This document shows positions 7,839 to 16,317 of a stretch of 64,000 bases of DNA, in pieces. The notes under the pieces were generated by a model, which did no database searches, was not told where the DNA came from, and was given only the letters and a program-made list of their open reading frames with translations. The number at the start of each line of letters is the position of its first letter. Position 1 is the stretch's first letter. The stretch is from CAVTHW01 sp963734625. Lineage in GTDB: Bacteria > Acidobacteriota > Terriglobia > Bryobacterales > Bryobacteraceae. The position numbers and the translations under genes are program-made. Where the stretch lies: assembly GCA_963734625.1 (NCBI GenBank), contig CAVTHW010000015.1, positions 1 through 64,000 on the forward strand, in the 5' to 3' direction.

Positions 7839-8984
7839 TTACGCCGCCGGCGAGCCAGAGATCGGCGTCGTCCATCCGAGGTTAAAGGGCAGCTCATTCA
7901 TAGGGCCTTGCCACTTCAGCTCGCGCTCGATATCCGGATGCATCTTGTAGGGCTTCTTGATGTCCGCCAGTTTCGGCCCAGCGACGTCGATCTTCGCGAG
8001 ATCGTACTGACCAAGCCCTATGTTTCCACAGTACTTCAGATAGCCGATCCACTCCGGGTCGATGCTCATAGCCTCGAGACCCACGCGATCAGCCGCGATG
8101 TAATCGGTCGAGGCGATGGCAATTCGCGAGGCCACCGCCGTCCCACCGGCCGGGCCGGCTCCCTCCATGCCTTCGAAGCCGTCGATCAGGGCCGCCCCCC
8201 AGTTGGGGTGCAGTTTCTGGGCCGTCAGCATCATGTTGTAGTGCATCTGCCGCAGGCCAACGTGCATCTTGCGCTTCTCGTTCCACCGGGGAGTTTCCTT
8301 GGGAGCCTGATGGAGCGGCGCGCCAAGCACCATGTTCTTCACCGAGAGGGTCGCAATCATGGCGTTATGCGTCTTCAGGATCGATGAGGAGAGCACGAAC
8401 GCATCGGGATCAAAGAGCCTCGCGGCCAGCCTCGTAGGCGTCAGGTGGAGATCCGCGTCGAGTAACGCGATGTTCTCGTACTTCGCCTCCTCGTTGAAAT
8501 CCACCAGCTTGAGTTGCTGCTTGCGGTACTCGGCAACCAGCTTCGGATAGCCGAAGTTATCGTACCCCTGCAGAGTCTCTCCAGCCGAGGATTCGCCGAT
8601 CACGACAGGCCCCTTGAAGCGTTCCGCGAGGTAGTCCAGGATGCCGCGCAGCGCATCGGCGTTGGTGGCGCCCAGCGCAGCGGTCGTGGTAACGATGTTG
8701 GGCTTGATCAGGACGTACTTCTTGCGCTTCAGCTTGGGCTGAAGCTCCTTGTCGATCGCCATCAGCGCCTGATACGCGTTCTTCCGCCGGCTCTCGCCTT
8801 GAATCACGGCCACGGTGGATCGGGGCGCGAATTCCGGGAACGGGTCTTGCCGTCCGCCCAGCCGTGGACGAGGCTTGGCAGGCGCCGGCGAGGGTGCCTG
8901 CTGGGCGCCGGCGATGCTGGCCCGGAGCAAGCTCGCGCCCCCCGCCAGTTGAAACAGATGCCTGCGTGAGACAATGCAACCCAT
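7839..8984 (-). CDS. DUF362 domain protein with Tat-like leader
   Basis: 381 residues. N-terminus SRRHLFQLAGGASLLRASIAG resembles a twin-arginine leader (split: SRRHLF then a hydrophobic stretch ending AGAQQ), so export in folded form is likely. The mature part matches DUF362 style: KKYVLIKPNIVTTTAALGATN, GPVVIGESSAGE, and SSILKTHNAMIATLSVKNMV followed by LIDGFEGMEGAGPAGGT. DUF362 proteins have no agreed function; some are fused to ferredoxin domains, but no Cys clusters are seen here. A GGAGGG precedes the ATG. It is followed at the 3' side by the radical SAM gene after a 176-nt gap. Confidence 0.8.
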   Translation of the reverse strand: MGCIVSRRHLFQLAGGASLLRASIAGAQQAPSPAPAKPRPRLGGRQDPFPEFAPRSTVAVIQGESRRKNAYQALMAIDKELQPKLKRKKYVLIKPNIVTTTAALGATNADALRGILDYLAERFKGPVVIGESSAGETLQGYDNFGYPKLVAEYRKQQLKLVDFNEEAKYENIALLDADLHLTPTRLAARLFDPDAFVLSSSILKTHNAMIATLSVKNMVLGAPLHQAPKETPRWNEKRKMHVGLRQMHYNMMLTAQKLHPNWGAALIDGFEGMEGAGPAGGTAVASRIAIASTDYIAADRVGLEAMSIDPEWIGYLKYCGNIGLGQYDLAKIDVAGPKLADIKKPYKMHPDIERELKWQGPMNELPFNLGWTTPISGSPAA

Positions 8985-9288
8985 TCTTCCCTCCTCTTAC
9001 CTAAACTCTCACTTTACGACATTTTTGGCCCGGCCGAGCGCCGGCGATGTAAAGATTTCACGCAAAGGCGCAAAGGGGCAAAGGCGCAAAGGAAATGGGT
9101 TCGTTTTGCTTGCGGTTAAGTGGTTTATTTGGTTCGGGTTGGGGGTCGGAAATGGGTTTGTTCGGTAATTCTTGCCGCAAGGTGGCGAGTTGTTTCGGGG
9201 AGGCGGGTTGTGGGGACGGGGGCATACGGTTGCCATTCCATCTGTAGATATAGCATAGAGGAGCGGTCAGACCGGTCGTGCTGCGGGG
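8985..9288. other. Intergenic stretch with simple repeat
   Basis: No convincing gene. It holds the 8-bp tandem repeat listed separately. An antisense translation across it (for example FPLRLCPFAPLREIF) is the sort of chance reading frame that this repeat family produces in many genomes and is not counted as a gene. Confidence 0.6.
9062..9093 (+). repeat. Four tandem copies of an 8-bp GCAAAGGN unit
   Basis: Four consecutive units read GCAAAGGC, GCAAAGGG, GCAAAGGC and GCAAAGGA, preceded by an AAGATTTCAC sequence. Repeats of this kind occur dispersed in intergenic DNA of Acidobacteriota, Planctomycetes and cyanobacteria; that statement is general knowledge, not tested here. It sits between the DUF362 gene and the 3' end of the kinase-like gene. 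Confidence 0.75.
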
Positions 9289-10370
9289 TTAAGTGGTAGA
9301 CGGTGAATGGTTTAATTGGTTGTGATCGTAGCAGGCCGGCATGGCATGCCGATCTGCGACGATTTTGAGTGCTTCGTTGTATCGTGCCTGCCGCACGTTT
9401 TGTAAGAGCCGTTCCCAATGAACCCTGCCGTAGACGATCTTCACGTCTTTGTCCGCCAGGTCGACTTCCCCCGCCCACATGCGCCGATGATAGTCCCTGA
9501 ATTCGGGCACGGTCCCACTCCAATCGATTGGCTTGCCCGTCGCACCCAGATGGAGGAAGGCCATGGTGTAGAACAAGTGGGCGATCTGCTGCATGAGATG
9601 GAATCGGGCTAGCTGGTACTGATCGGGCGCTGCTCCAAAATATTCCTGAAGATAAACCATTTCCTCTTCGTCATTCGTGACTACCTGATTCGCAACCACC
9701 GCCAGGTCGGCATACCGATCGTTCAGGAAAGCCGCTTCCCAGTCCACCAGCCATACGCGTTGTCCGTCGAAAAGGATATTGTCCGGCTTGAACATGTCGT
9801 TGTGACTCGACACCATCTCCGCATCGTCATACGGGTAAACCGCGGCCAGTTCCGCATACCGGGCGAAGAATTCCTCGCTTTCGGCTTTGGGGAGAATGTT
9901 CGCCGCCTGGAACTTCTGGAGGAATCCGTCCAAGGCAGGTCCTTTGTTGAGCAGGAACGTGCATGTGGTATTGAAAGGAGCCCTGCCAAACGGCGGTAGC
10001 GCGTGCAGCGTCCGCAGCACAGCGGGTAACCGAACCAGCGCCTCCGATAGCGGAAGGGGTTGAGCTTCCACAAAATCCGTGATGGAAATCTTGTCTTCGA
10101 TGTTGGTGTACCAGACACGCGGCGCCACGCCTGCTTCAGCCGCCGCCTTCATGCAGGCGTAGTGGCGCGTAGGATCTTCTGTGCGCATGATGATCTTCAA
10201 CAGGTAGGGAGATCCCCGCACGATGATGCGAAAGACGAGGGTGAGGTATGCCCCTTGGTAATCCTCGAGATGTCATCGAATTCTGATACTCCGAAAGCCT
10301 CGCGCAGGCCGCGAGTCACTGCCGCGCTCTTCTCTTGCGGAATCATGAGGTACTCCATTGGCAGAGGCAT
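9289..10370 (-). CDS. Choline/ethanolamine kinase-like (APH fold), frameshifted
   Basis: The uninterrupted part (9289-10221) has phosphotransferase motifs: VSSHNDMFKPDNILFDG is the catalytic HxDxxxxN loop, and VWLVDWEAAFLNDRYADLA carries the metal-binding Asp, both as in choline kinase and aminoglycoside phosphotransferase folds. Reading back past the GTG at 10221 the open frame soon ends, but the alternative frame from an ATG at 10370 gives MPLPMEYLMIPQEKSAAVTR followed by a sequence ending ISRITKGHTSPSS, which joins smoothly to VFRIIVRGSPYLLK if one base is restored near 10236-10238. I therefore annotate one gene of about 360 residues with a one-base deletion, likely a sequence error; a genuine pseudogene cannot be excluded. 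Likely small-molecule kinase in the cytoplasm. Confidence 0.75.
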
Positions 10371-10623
10371 GCTTGGCCCCCAGAAATGATGCTTCGCCTG
10401 TCGATTCTACCCCAATTCATGATCTACAACTAGTCTTGTTTTCAAATATTTAGCGTGCTATCCTGAAATTGGATGGGCGAAATCGACGCCCTGAGCCCGC
10501 CTTCAGTTTCCGGTAACTCCACTAACGACCACAACGCCGGTCGCGCTATGCTCTCAGCAGGAGGCTAGTGTGATCAAGGGCAATGAGCTGGCTGACGCCG
10601 CTGTGCGGCGAGGCCGATCGAGC

Positions 10624-11259
10624 ATGAACCGTCTGATATTCGTCGCGCTACTCGCCGCGGCACCCGCGCTGGCGCAGGACGGCTGGATTTCGTTGTTTGA
10701 CGGAAAGGACCTGACTGGCTGGAAGATCGGCGGCGCTCAGGACACGTTTCAGGTGAAAGACGGCGCCATTGTCTCCGGCAACGGCGGGGTGTCGCACGCA
10801 TTCTACGACGGGCCCGCCAACAACCACGATTTCAAGAATTTCGAGCTCATGGTGGACGTCATGTCGATGCCTGGTGCAAACGGCGGAATTTACTTCCACA
10901 CCGTTTTTCAGGACCGCGGCTACCCGCGCAAGGGTTTCGAAGTGCAGGTTAACAACTCCTTCCCGGGCGACCCGGTCATGACCGGCAGCCTGTATCACGT
11001 TCAGGACCTGAACGCGGAACAGATCAAGGGGATGACCGCCGATAACCAGTGGTTCACTGAGCACATCATCGTCCAGGACAAGACGGTAATCATCAAGTTG
11101 AACGGCAAAGAGGTGGTGAATTGGACTCAGCCGGCCGGCTGGAACGGCGGGCGCGAAGGACCGGGACGCGTACTCGACCACGGCACAATCGCGCTGCAAG
11201 GCCATGACCCGAGAAGCACGGTGTATTACAAGAACATCCGGATTAAGCCGCTACCCTGA
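10624..11259 (+). CDS. Secreted DUF1080 (3-keto-disaccharide hydrolase-like) protein
   Basis: 211 residues after a clean signal peptide (MNRLIFVALLAAAPALAQ). The mature protein is a single concanavalin-like DUF1080 domain: GWISLFDGKDLTGWKIGG, then NGGIYFHTVFQDRGYPRKGF and LNGKEVVNWTQP, ending GTIALQGHDPRSTVYYKNIR. DUF1080 enzymes include 3-keto-glycoside hydrolases acting in the periplasm. An in-frame GTG at 10570 has a stronger Shine-Dalgarno (GCAGGAGG, 5 nt spacing), so the true start may be there, giving a longer basic n-region. The 3' end overlaps the convergent membrane-protein gene by 9 nt. Confidence 0.87.
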   Translation: MNRLIFVALLAAAPALAQDGWISLFDGKDLTGWKIGGAQDTFQVKDGAIVSGNGGVSHAFYDGPANNHDFKNFELMVDVMSMPGANGGIYFHTVFQDRGYPRKGFEVQVNNSFPGDPVMTGSLYHVQDLNAEQIKGMTADNQWFTEHIIVQDKTVIIKLNGKEVVNWTQPAGWNGGREGPGRVLDHGTIALQGHDPRSTVYYKNIRIKPLP

Positions 11260-11679
11260 CCGGAGGCGCCTGGTGACGGGCGCGGTAGTACTGGGTGGAA
11301 CCCGCCTATGGACCACTTCGCGAACGAGATGGTAGCCAATCAGCCCGAGCACCGGCAAACCCGCCGCCAAGAAAGCCGACCCCAGCATCGGATCTTTGGC
11401 GTACTTGGGGTGCAACAGTGAGCTTACAGCCCCAGCGTTGAATAGACTGATCAGAAGCCCCGTACCGATGAGCCATGCCACCTTAGCTTTGGAGGTCAAG
11501 ACCCGAAGGGCCTGCCGATACAACAGAGCGAACGCCGGGACGCTAATGGCAAGAAAGATGGATTCAAGTGTTCCTTCATCTCCGTGCGCTATGTCGTGCA
11601 TAGCGGCCCAAACCAGGTAAAACAGGATCAGGGTGCCGAAGGCGATCGCTGCCAGCAAGCCCACATCATCCTGGTCCAT
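11251..11679 (-). CDS. Four-helix membrane protein of unknown function
   Basis: 142 residues with four hydrophobic helices: IAFGTLILFYLVWAAM, IFLAISVPAFALLY, VAWLIGTGLLISLF and FLAAGLPVLGLIGYHLV. The tail is basic (RRVPPSTTAPVTRRLRSG). No recognisable motif. Converges on the DUF1080 gene. Codon pattern is consistent with its neighbours, so I regard it as real but uncharacterised. Confidence 0.6.
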   Translation of the reverse strand: MDQDDVGLLAAIAFGTLILFYLVWAAMHDIAHGDEGTLESIFLAISVPAFALLYRQALRVLTSKAKVAWLIGTGLLISLFNAGAVSSLLHPKYAKDPMLGSAFLAAGLPVLGLIGYHLVREVVHRRVPPSTTAPVTRRLRSG

Positions 11680-11809
11680 GCTGTCGATTGTAGCCGGGTC
11701 AGCATAGCCCAGTAAGCGGTAGTGCGCTAGTTTGGCCTGCCTCGGGAAGCAGATTCAGGCGAATGAGGGAAGTTAAGTTCCAGCTTCCCAGAGCGGTAGA
11801 CTATCTGTC

Positions 11810-11977
11810 ATGGCGATACTTCTATTTGCGGTCCTCGCATTTCTCGTTATGCGTGTGGCGATCTCGCAATTGAAGTCCTCTAGCAATCTCAAGTTGGCGG
11901 CGCTCGCGATTCCTTGCGCCTTGGCTAGCTGGCTTCTAATGTCCCTGATTGTGAATGTGGCCACGGGGGTCAAATAG
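11810..11977 (+). CDS. Possible 55-residue double-TM small protein
   Basis: An open frame starts MAILLFAVLAFLVMRVAISQ and continues to LAALAIPCALASWLLMSLIV, two hydrophobic helices joined by a short polar loop, ending NVATGVK. This is the layout of a small inner-membrane protein. No strong Shine-Dalgarno is visible. It lies in an otherwise empty 517-nt stretch between the membrane-protein gene and agmatine deiminase. Confidence 0.4.
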   Translation: MAILLFAVLAFLVMRVAISQLKSSSNLKLAALAIPCALASWLLMSLIVNVATGVK

Positions 11978-12196
11978 CCACCGGCACTGCCTCGGCCACC
12001 ACCAGCACAGCCACACAGATTTAGCGCTCTATCCGGCAAGCCCCGTGCTCTACCCGCGAACGATCTGACAAACCCTCTCGGTCCTGTAGAGTTCGGGGCA
12101 GGCAAGAGGCGTTTCCGGAAAGCGGCCACTTGGTCGCGTAATCGGCGACGATTCCTTCTGCCGGCTGTCCGGACCCGCGCCGAACAAGGGGGCGGA
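11978..12196. other. Intergenic DNA, nothing recognised
   Basis: Remainder of the 11680-12196 gap. No RNA gene, repeat or conserved open frame is apparent. Confidence 0.5.
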
Positions 12197-13252
12197 CTAT
12201 TCGGCCGGCTGCTGCTGGGTGAGGCAGTGCAGGGTGCCGAAGCCGAGCACCAGGTCCAGGGCGTGGATGCCCACCACGGGGCGGTCATGGAACAACTCGC
12301 TTAGGATGCCCAGCGCCACGCGGTCGTTCGGGTCGTTGAAGGTCGGCACGATCACCGCGGCGTTGGCGATGTAGAAGTTGGCGTAACTCGCCGGCAGACG
12401 GTCGCCGTCGAAGTCGAGCGGGCCGGGCACGGGCAGCGCCACCACCTCGGGCTTCGATCCGTCCTCCAGGCGCAGGTCCTGAATCCGCTCCCAGTTCTCG
12501 GCCAGCGGCCGGTAGTTGATGCCGGCGGGATCATTCTCCTTGATCAGCACCAGCGTCGCCGGATCCACGAAGCGGCAAATGTCGTCCACGTGCCCGTGGG
12601 TGTCGTCGCCGGCCACCCCTGCTCCGAGCCAGAAGACGTTGGTCACGCCCAGGTACTCTCTCAGCACGGATTCGAATTCGCCGCGGCCCAGGCCCGGATT
12701 GCGGACCTGCGTCGCCGGGTCGAGGTAGCACTCCTCGGTGGTCAGCAGCGTTCCGCGGCCGTTGACCTCGATGCCGCCGCCTTCGAGGATGAAATCGCGT
12801 CCCCCGTGTTGCGCGTGAAACAGCCGCTTGCCCAGCCGCTTGGCCGCGACTTCCGGCACACGGCGGTCCTGCTGCCAGTCGGGATACTTGGCCCAGGCGT
12901 TGAAGTGGAAATGGACGATGGCGGTTTCGCCCGGCCGCTCGACAAAGACCGGCCCGCTGTCGCGCGTCCAGCCGCGGTTGGTGGGATGCAGGATGAACTC
13001 GACGCGCTCCGCCCCGGCGCCCGCGCGCGTGAGATAGCGCCGCGCCAGGCGCTCCTCTGCCTCGGACCGAACCAGAATGCGCACCGTCTCGCCCGGCGCG
13101 ACCTGGCGCACGATCTCGGTGTAGACCCAGCGGATGGTGTCGAGCTTGCCGGGCCAATCGGTGGGATTGTGCGGCCAGCCGAGCCAGGTGGCCTCGTGCG
13201 GCGCCCACTCGGCGGGCATGGAGTAGCCGAGCGCGGCGGGAGTTTCTGCCAT
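12197..13252 (-). CDS. aguA: Agmatine deiminase (peptidyl-arginine deiminase family)
   Basis: Converts agmatine to N-carbamoylputrescine and ammonia in the cytoplasm, the first step of the agmatine route to putrescine. About 351 residues, the usual length. Signature elements: MPAEWAPHEATWLGWPHN at the N-terminus, RDSGPVFVE, ILEGGGIEVNGRGTLLTTEE, GDDTHGHVDDICRFVD and the C-terminal catalytic Cys in GFGTLHCLTQQQP. I use the ATG at 13252; another in-frame ATG at 13270 would overlap the start codon of the divergent gene. No N-carbamoylputrescine amidohydrolase (AguB) gene is in this window. Confidence 0.92.
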   Translation of the reverse strand: MAETPAALGYSMPAEWAPHEATWLGWPHNPTDWPGKLDTIRWVYTEIVRQVAPGETVRILVRSEAEERLARRYLTRAGAGAERVEFILHPTNRGWTRDSGPVFVERPGETAIVHFHFNAWAKYPDWQQDRRVPEVAAKRLGKRLFHAQHGGRDFILEGGGIEVNGRGTLLTTEECYLDPATQVRNPGLGRGEFESVLREYLGVTNVFWLGAGVAGDDTHGHVDDICRFVDPATLVLIKENDPAGINYRPLAENWERIQDLRLEDGSKPEVVALPVPGPLDFDGDRLPASYANFYIANAAVIVPTFNDPNDRVALGILSELFHDRPVVGIHALDLVLGFGTLHCLTQQQPAE

Positions 13253-13268
13253 AATCTTATTCTGCCCC

Positions 13269-14480
13269 ATGCCTAAGAAAGAAATTAACCCACGCCGCTA
13301 TCGCGAAGATCTCTCCGAGACTCCCGACTGGCTGAAGAAGAAGAAATGCCCCAACCGGGACCAGTATCTATCGGGGAAACGCATCCAACCCCGGAACCTG
13401 ACGGGCAAGGAGAAGCTCGCCGACATCGTCGACAACGTCTTTCTGGCCTACAACTCGGCCCGGCTGAAGGAAGGCTGCCAGTTGTTCGTCGAGAAGATGC
13501 TCGAGCCGGACGTCACCATCGGTATGAGCCTGGCTGGAGCGCTCACGCCCGCCGGCCTGGGCTGCTCTTCTATCGTCCCGCTGATCAAGGCCGGTTTCGT
13601 GGATTGGATCGTGGCCACCGGCGCGAACCTCTACCACGACCTGCATTTCGCCCTGAATTACCCGGTGCGCGCCGGCCATTTCAATATGGACGACACCGAT
13701 CTCCGCAACAACGACATCGTGCGGGTCTACGACGTGCTGCTGGGCTACAGCGACTGCCTGATGGCCACCGACGAGATTCTGCGCAAGATCCTGGTCCAGC
13801 CCGAGTTTCAGAAGGAGATGGGCACCGCGGAGCTGCACCACCTGCTGGGCCGTTACGCCGCGGAGTGGGAGAGAAAAGCGGGGCTGAAGGACGTTTCCGT
13901 GCTGGCGGCGGCTTATCGCGCGGGGGTGCCTTGCTACACCTCGTCGCCGGGCGACTCGACCATCGGAATGAATGTGGCCGGCGAGGAATTGCGCGGCAAC
14001 AAGCTGCGCCTCAACCCGTCCATCGACGTCAACGAGACCACCGCCTTCGTGCTGGCCGCCAAGCGCTCCGGCGGCAAGAGCGCAGTGGTGCTTTGGGGCG
14101 GGGGAAGCCCGAAGAACTTCACGCTCCAGACCGAACCGCAGATCCAGGAAGTGCTGCGCATCAAGGAATTCGGGCAGGATTACTTCTTCCAGGTGACCGA
14201 CGCGCGCCCCGACACGGGCGGCCTGAGCGGCGCCACGCCCAGCGAAGCCGTGAGCTGGGGCAAGGTGGACCCCGACCGCTTGCCCGACGCGGTGGTCTGC
14301 TACACGGATACGACCATCGCCATGCCGATCCTGACCCACTACGCGCTGGCCCGGCACAAGCGCCGCCAGCCGCGGCGGCTCTACGATCAGCGCGGCGAGA
14401 TGATGCGGGCGCTGAGGAAGGAGTACTTCCTCCACAATAAGGTGAAGATGGTGGACGGCTCCGAACCGGACCTGGACTGA
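13269..14480 (+). CDS. speY: Deoxyhypusine synthase-like protein, probable homospermidine synthase
   Basis: 403 residues. The deoxyhypusine synthase fold is marked by MSLAGALTPAGLGCS, IVATGANLYHDLHF, and near the C-terminus GATPSEAVSWGKV, whose Lys (residue 332) corresponds to the enzyme-intermediate lysine of eukaryotic deoxyhypusine synthase. Bacteria lack eIF5A; characterised bacterial homologues transfer an aminobutyl group to putrescine, making sym-homospermidine with NAD. The neighbouring decarboxylase, coupled by TGATG, would supply putrescine, and agmatine deiminase lies divergent with start codons only 16 nt apart. Alternative acceptor polyamines cannot be excluded. Gene symbol follows use for bacterial deoxyhypusine synthase-like genes. 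Confidence 0.85.
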   Translation: MPKKEINPRRYREDLSETPDWLKKKKCPNRDQYLSGKRIQPRNLTGKEKLADIVDNVFLAYNSARLKEGCQLFVEKMLEPDVTIGMSLAGALTPAGLGCSSIVPLIKAGFVDWIVATGANLYHDLHFALNYPVRAGHFNMDDTDLRNNDIVRVYDVLLGYSDCLMATDEILRKILVQPEFQKEMGTAELHHLLGRYAAEWERKAGLKDVSVLAAAYRAGVPCYTSSPGDSTIGMNVAGEELRGNKLRLNPSIDVNETTAFVLAAKRSGGKSAVVLWGGGSPKNFTLQTEPQIQEVLRIKEFGQDYFFQVTDARPDTGGLSGATPSEAVSWGKVDPDRLPDAVVCYTDTTIAMPILTHYALARHKRRQPRRLYDQRGEMMRALRKEYFLHNKVKMVDGSEPDLD

Positions 14481-15613
14481 TGACCTCCCGGCAACTCCAA
14501 TCCATCGCCCGGAAGCACGGCACGCCCGTGATCGTCATCGATCACGACATCCTGCGCCGCAACTACGCCCGGTTTCGGAAGCACCTGCCCAAGGTGCAGG
14601 CCTACTACGCCGTGAAGGCCAACCCGGAGCCGGATATCGTGCGCACGTTCTACCGCGCCGGCGCCAGCTTCGATGTGGCCTCCATCGCGGAGTTCATGCT
14701 GGTCCACGAGAACATCCGGCATTTGCCGGCCAAGCAGCGGCAGGACTTCATCTGGGACAAGATCGTATACGCCAATCCCATCAAGCCCAAGGAAACGCTG
14801 CGCGAACTGGACCCCTACAAGCCCCTGGTGACCTTCGACAACCGCGCCGAGCTGCTCAAGATCCGGCAATACGCGCCGCACGCCGGGCTGGCGCTGCGGC
14901 TGCGCGTGCCCAACACGGGCTCCATGGTGGAGCTATCGAGCAAGTTCGGCTGCGATCCGGGCGAAGCCGTGGACCTCATCGAGGAGGCCTTCCGCATCGG
15001 CCTGGTGGTGGAGGCCGTCAGCTTCCATGTCGGAAGCCAGTGCACTAATTTCGAGAACTTTGTCCAGGCCCTGAACATGGCGGCGGCGGTGATACGCGAG
15101 GCGGCCTCGCGCGGGTGCGAGATCAAGATCGTCGACATCGGCGGCGGTTTCCCGGTGCCCTACGATCGCCACGTGAAGCCGATCAGCGCGCTGGCCCGGA
15201 GGATCAACGCGGAGATCAGCCGCCTGTTCCCCGCCGGCGTCCAAATCCTGGCCGAGCCCGGCCGGTTCCTGGTGGCCACGGCGGCGACCGCGGTGGCGCG
15301 GGTGATCGGCAAGGCCGTGCGCGACGGCAAGACCTGCTATTACATCGACGACAGCGTCTACAGCACCTTCTCGGGGATCCTGTTCGATCATGTGCAGTAC
15401 GGAATCAAGGCGTTCAAGAAGGGACCTACCGAAATCTGCGCGGTCTTCGGCCAGACCTGCGACGGGCTGGACGTGATCTCCCAGGCCGAGGAGTTGCCGG
15501 ACCTGGAGATCGAGGACCTGGTCTACTCAGAGAACATCGGCGCCTACTCCAACGCCTCGGCCACCTGGTTCAACGGCTTCCCCCCGGCCAAAGTGATACA
15601 CGTAAACGTGTAG
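14480..15613 (+). CDS. speC: Ornithine/lysine decarboxylase-like, alanine racemase fold (group IV)
   Basis: 377 residues. PLP-dependent decarboxylase of the eukaryotic ODC type. YYAVKANPEPDIV carries the Schiff-base Lys (residue 46); SFHVGSQCTN, IVDIGGGFPVPYD and AEPGRFLVA bind PLP phosphate and pyridine; VFGQTCDGLDVIS carries the Cys (residue 327) donated across the dimer; SENIGAYSNASATWFNGF ends the barrel contact region. Ornithine is the most likely substrate, giving putrescine; lysine or a carboxylated polyamine remain possible because specificity residues cannot be judged by eye. Its ATG overlaps the stop of the deoxyhypusine synthase-like gene, so they are co-translated. Confidence 0.85.
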   Translation: MTSRQLQSIARKHGTPVIVIDHDILRRNYARFRKHLPKVQAYYAVKANPEPDIVRTFYRAGASFDVASIAEFMLVHENIRHLPAKQRQDFIWDKIVYANPIKPKETLRELDPYKPLVTFDNRAELLKIRQYAPHAGLALRLRVPNTGSMVELSSKFGCDPGEAVDLIEEAFRIGLVVEAVSFHVGSQCTNFENFVQALNMAAAVIREAASRGCEIKIVDIGGGFPVPYDRHVKPISALARRINAEISRLFPAGVQILAEPGRFLVATAATAVARVIGKAVRDGKTCYYIDDSVYSTFSGILFDHVQYGIKAFKKGPTEICAVFGQTCDGLDVISQAEELPDLEIEDLVYSENIGAYSNASATWFNGFPPAKVIHVNV

Positions 15614-15638
15614 GGGCACGGCGCCGCCGTGCCCCTAC
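15610..15638. terminator. Perfect 13-bp inverted repeat overlapping the decarboxylase stop
   Basis: GTAGGGGCACGGC, a 3-nt loop, then its exact complement. The left arm includes the TAG stop codon of the decarboxylase gene. There is no T-run after it, so it may act as a mRNA-stabilising hairpin or be a dispersed REP-like palindrome; this GC-rich arm type recurs in many bacterial intergenic palindromes. Confidence 0.6.
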
Positions 15639-15656
15639 TTCGTGCATCTACTTGGT

Positions 15657-15962
15657 ATGAGGATGCTACTGAACGTCAAGATGCCACATGAACCCTTCAA
15701 CACGCTGGTGCGGCAAGGCAAGGCGGGAGCGATTTTGGGCCGGATCCTAGGTGAAATCAAGCCCGAGGCGGTCTACTTCAAAGAGGAGGACGGCAAGCGC
15801 GGAGCATTTCTGATCGTAGATGTCGCAGAGCCGTCGCGGATCCCGTCGATTTCGGAGCCATTCTTCCTGAACTTCAACGCCGAGTGCCACTTCCACATCG
15901 TTATGTCGCCCGAGGACTTGAAGAAGGCCGGCTTGGAAGAACTGGGCAAGAAATGGGCGTAA
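15657..15962 (+). CDS. Small dimeric alpha-beta-barrel-like protein, unknown function
   Basis: 101 residues starting MRMLLNVKMPHEPFNTLVRQ. The beta-alpha pattern with EAVYFKEEDGKRGAFLIVDV and PFFLNFNAECHFHIVMSPEDL resembles small ferredoxin-like fold proteins (muconolactone isomerase/DUF3303-like superfamily). I cannot assign an activity. It begins 19 nt after the palindrome that ends the polyamine operon, so it is probably separately controlled. Confidence 0.6.
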   Translation: MRMLLNVKMPHEPFNTLVRQGKAGAILGRILGEIKPEAVYFKEEDGKRGAFLIVDVAEPSRIPSISEPFFLNFNAECHFHIVMSPEDLKKAGLEELGKKWA

Positions 15963-16015
15963 GCACGAGACTTCACCTCAATCTTGCCATTGAGAGGCAA
16001 GACAACCGATAGTAG

Positions 16016-16198
16016 CTAACTAGCCATCGACCGGGCGGAACTCAAGTTGTCGTTGGTGACGCCCCAGATCCCGCTAACGCTGCCACCGCCGCCGATGAAC
16101 GCACCCGCGGAAGCCAGGCAAATCATCGCCAGCAGGAGCGTGTACTCAACCAGATCCTGCCCGCCCTCGTCACTCCAGAAAACCGCCATCCTTTTCAT
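16016..16198 (-). CDS. Flp-type (type IVb) pilin-like small protein
   Basis: 60 residues: MKRMAVFWSDEGGQDLVEYT followed by a hydrophobic helix (LLLAMICLASAGAFIGGG). The G-Q-D-L-(V/A)-E-Y-T motif is the Flp/Fap type IVb pilin signature with Glu and Tyr in the right places after the prepilin peptidase Gly. A GGAGGAG Shine-Dalgarno lies just upstream of the ATG chosen here. It would be the major tight-adherence pilus subunit; Tad-type minor components (tadE, tadG) occur at 42.7-44.7 kb, but no TadA or prepilin peptidase is in the window. Confidence 0.8.
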   Translation of the reverse strand: MKRMAVFWSDEGGQDLVEYTLLLAMICLASAGAFIGGGGSVSGIWGVTNDNLSSARSMAS

Positions 16199-16317
16199 GC
16201 ATTCTCCTCCTGCACGGTGACTCCAAAAGATTATGGTGAGGCAGCGCTCGGGCCTAGACAATAGCACGTTCGTTAACAAGTAGATGTATGCGTACTGGTA
16301 CTCGCCAGGCCGTGACG

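Noticed and set aside
9009..9236. 75-codon frame across the 8-bp repeat
   Set aside because: Proline/arginine-rich repeat translation with no start signal; a chance frame.
13346..14440. Long open frame inside the DHS-like gene on the same strand, and a 355-codon frame antisense to it
   Set aside because: Both lie wholly within a gene with clear deoxyhypusine-synthase motifs.
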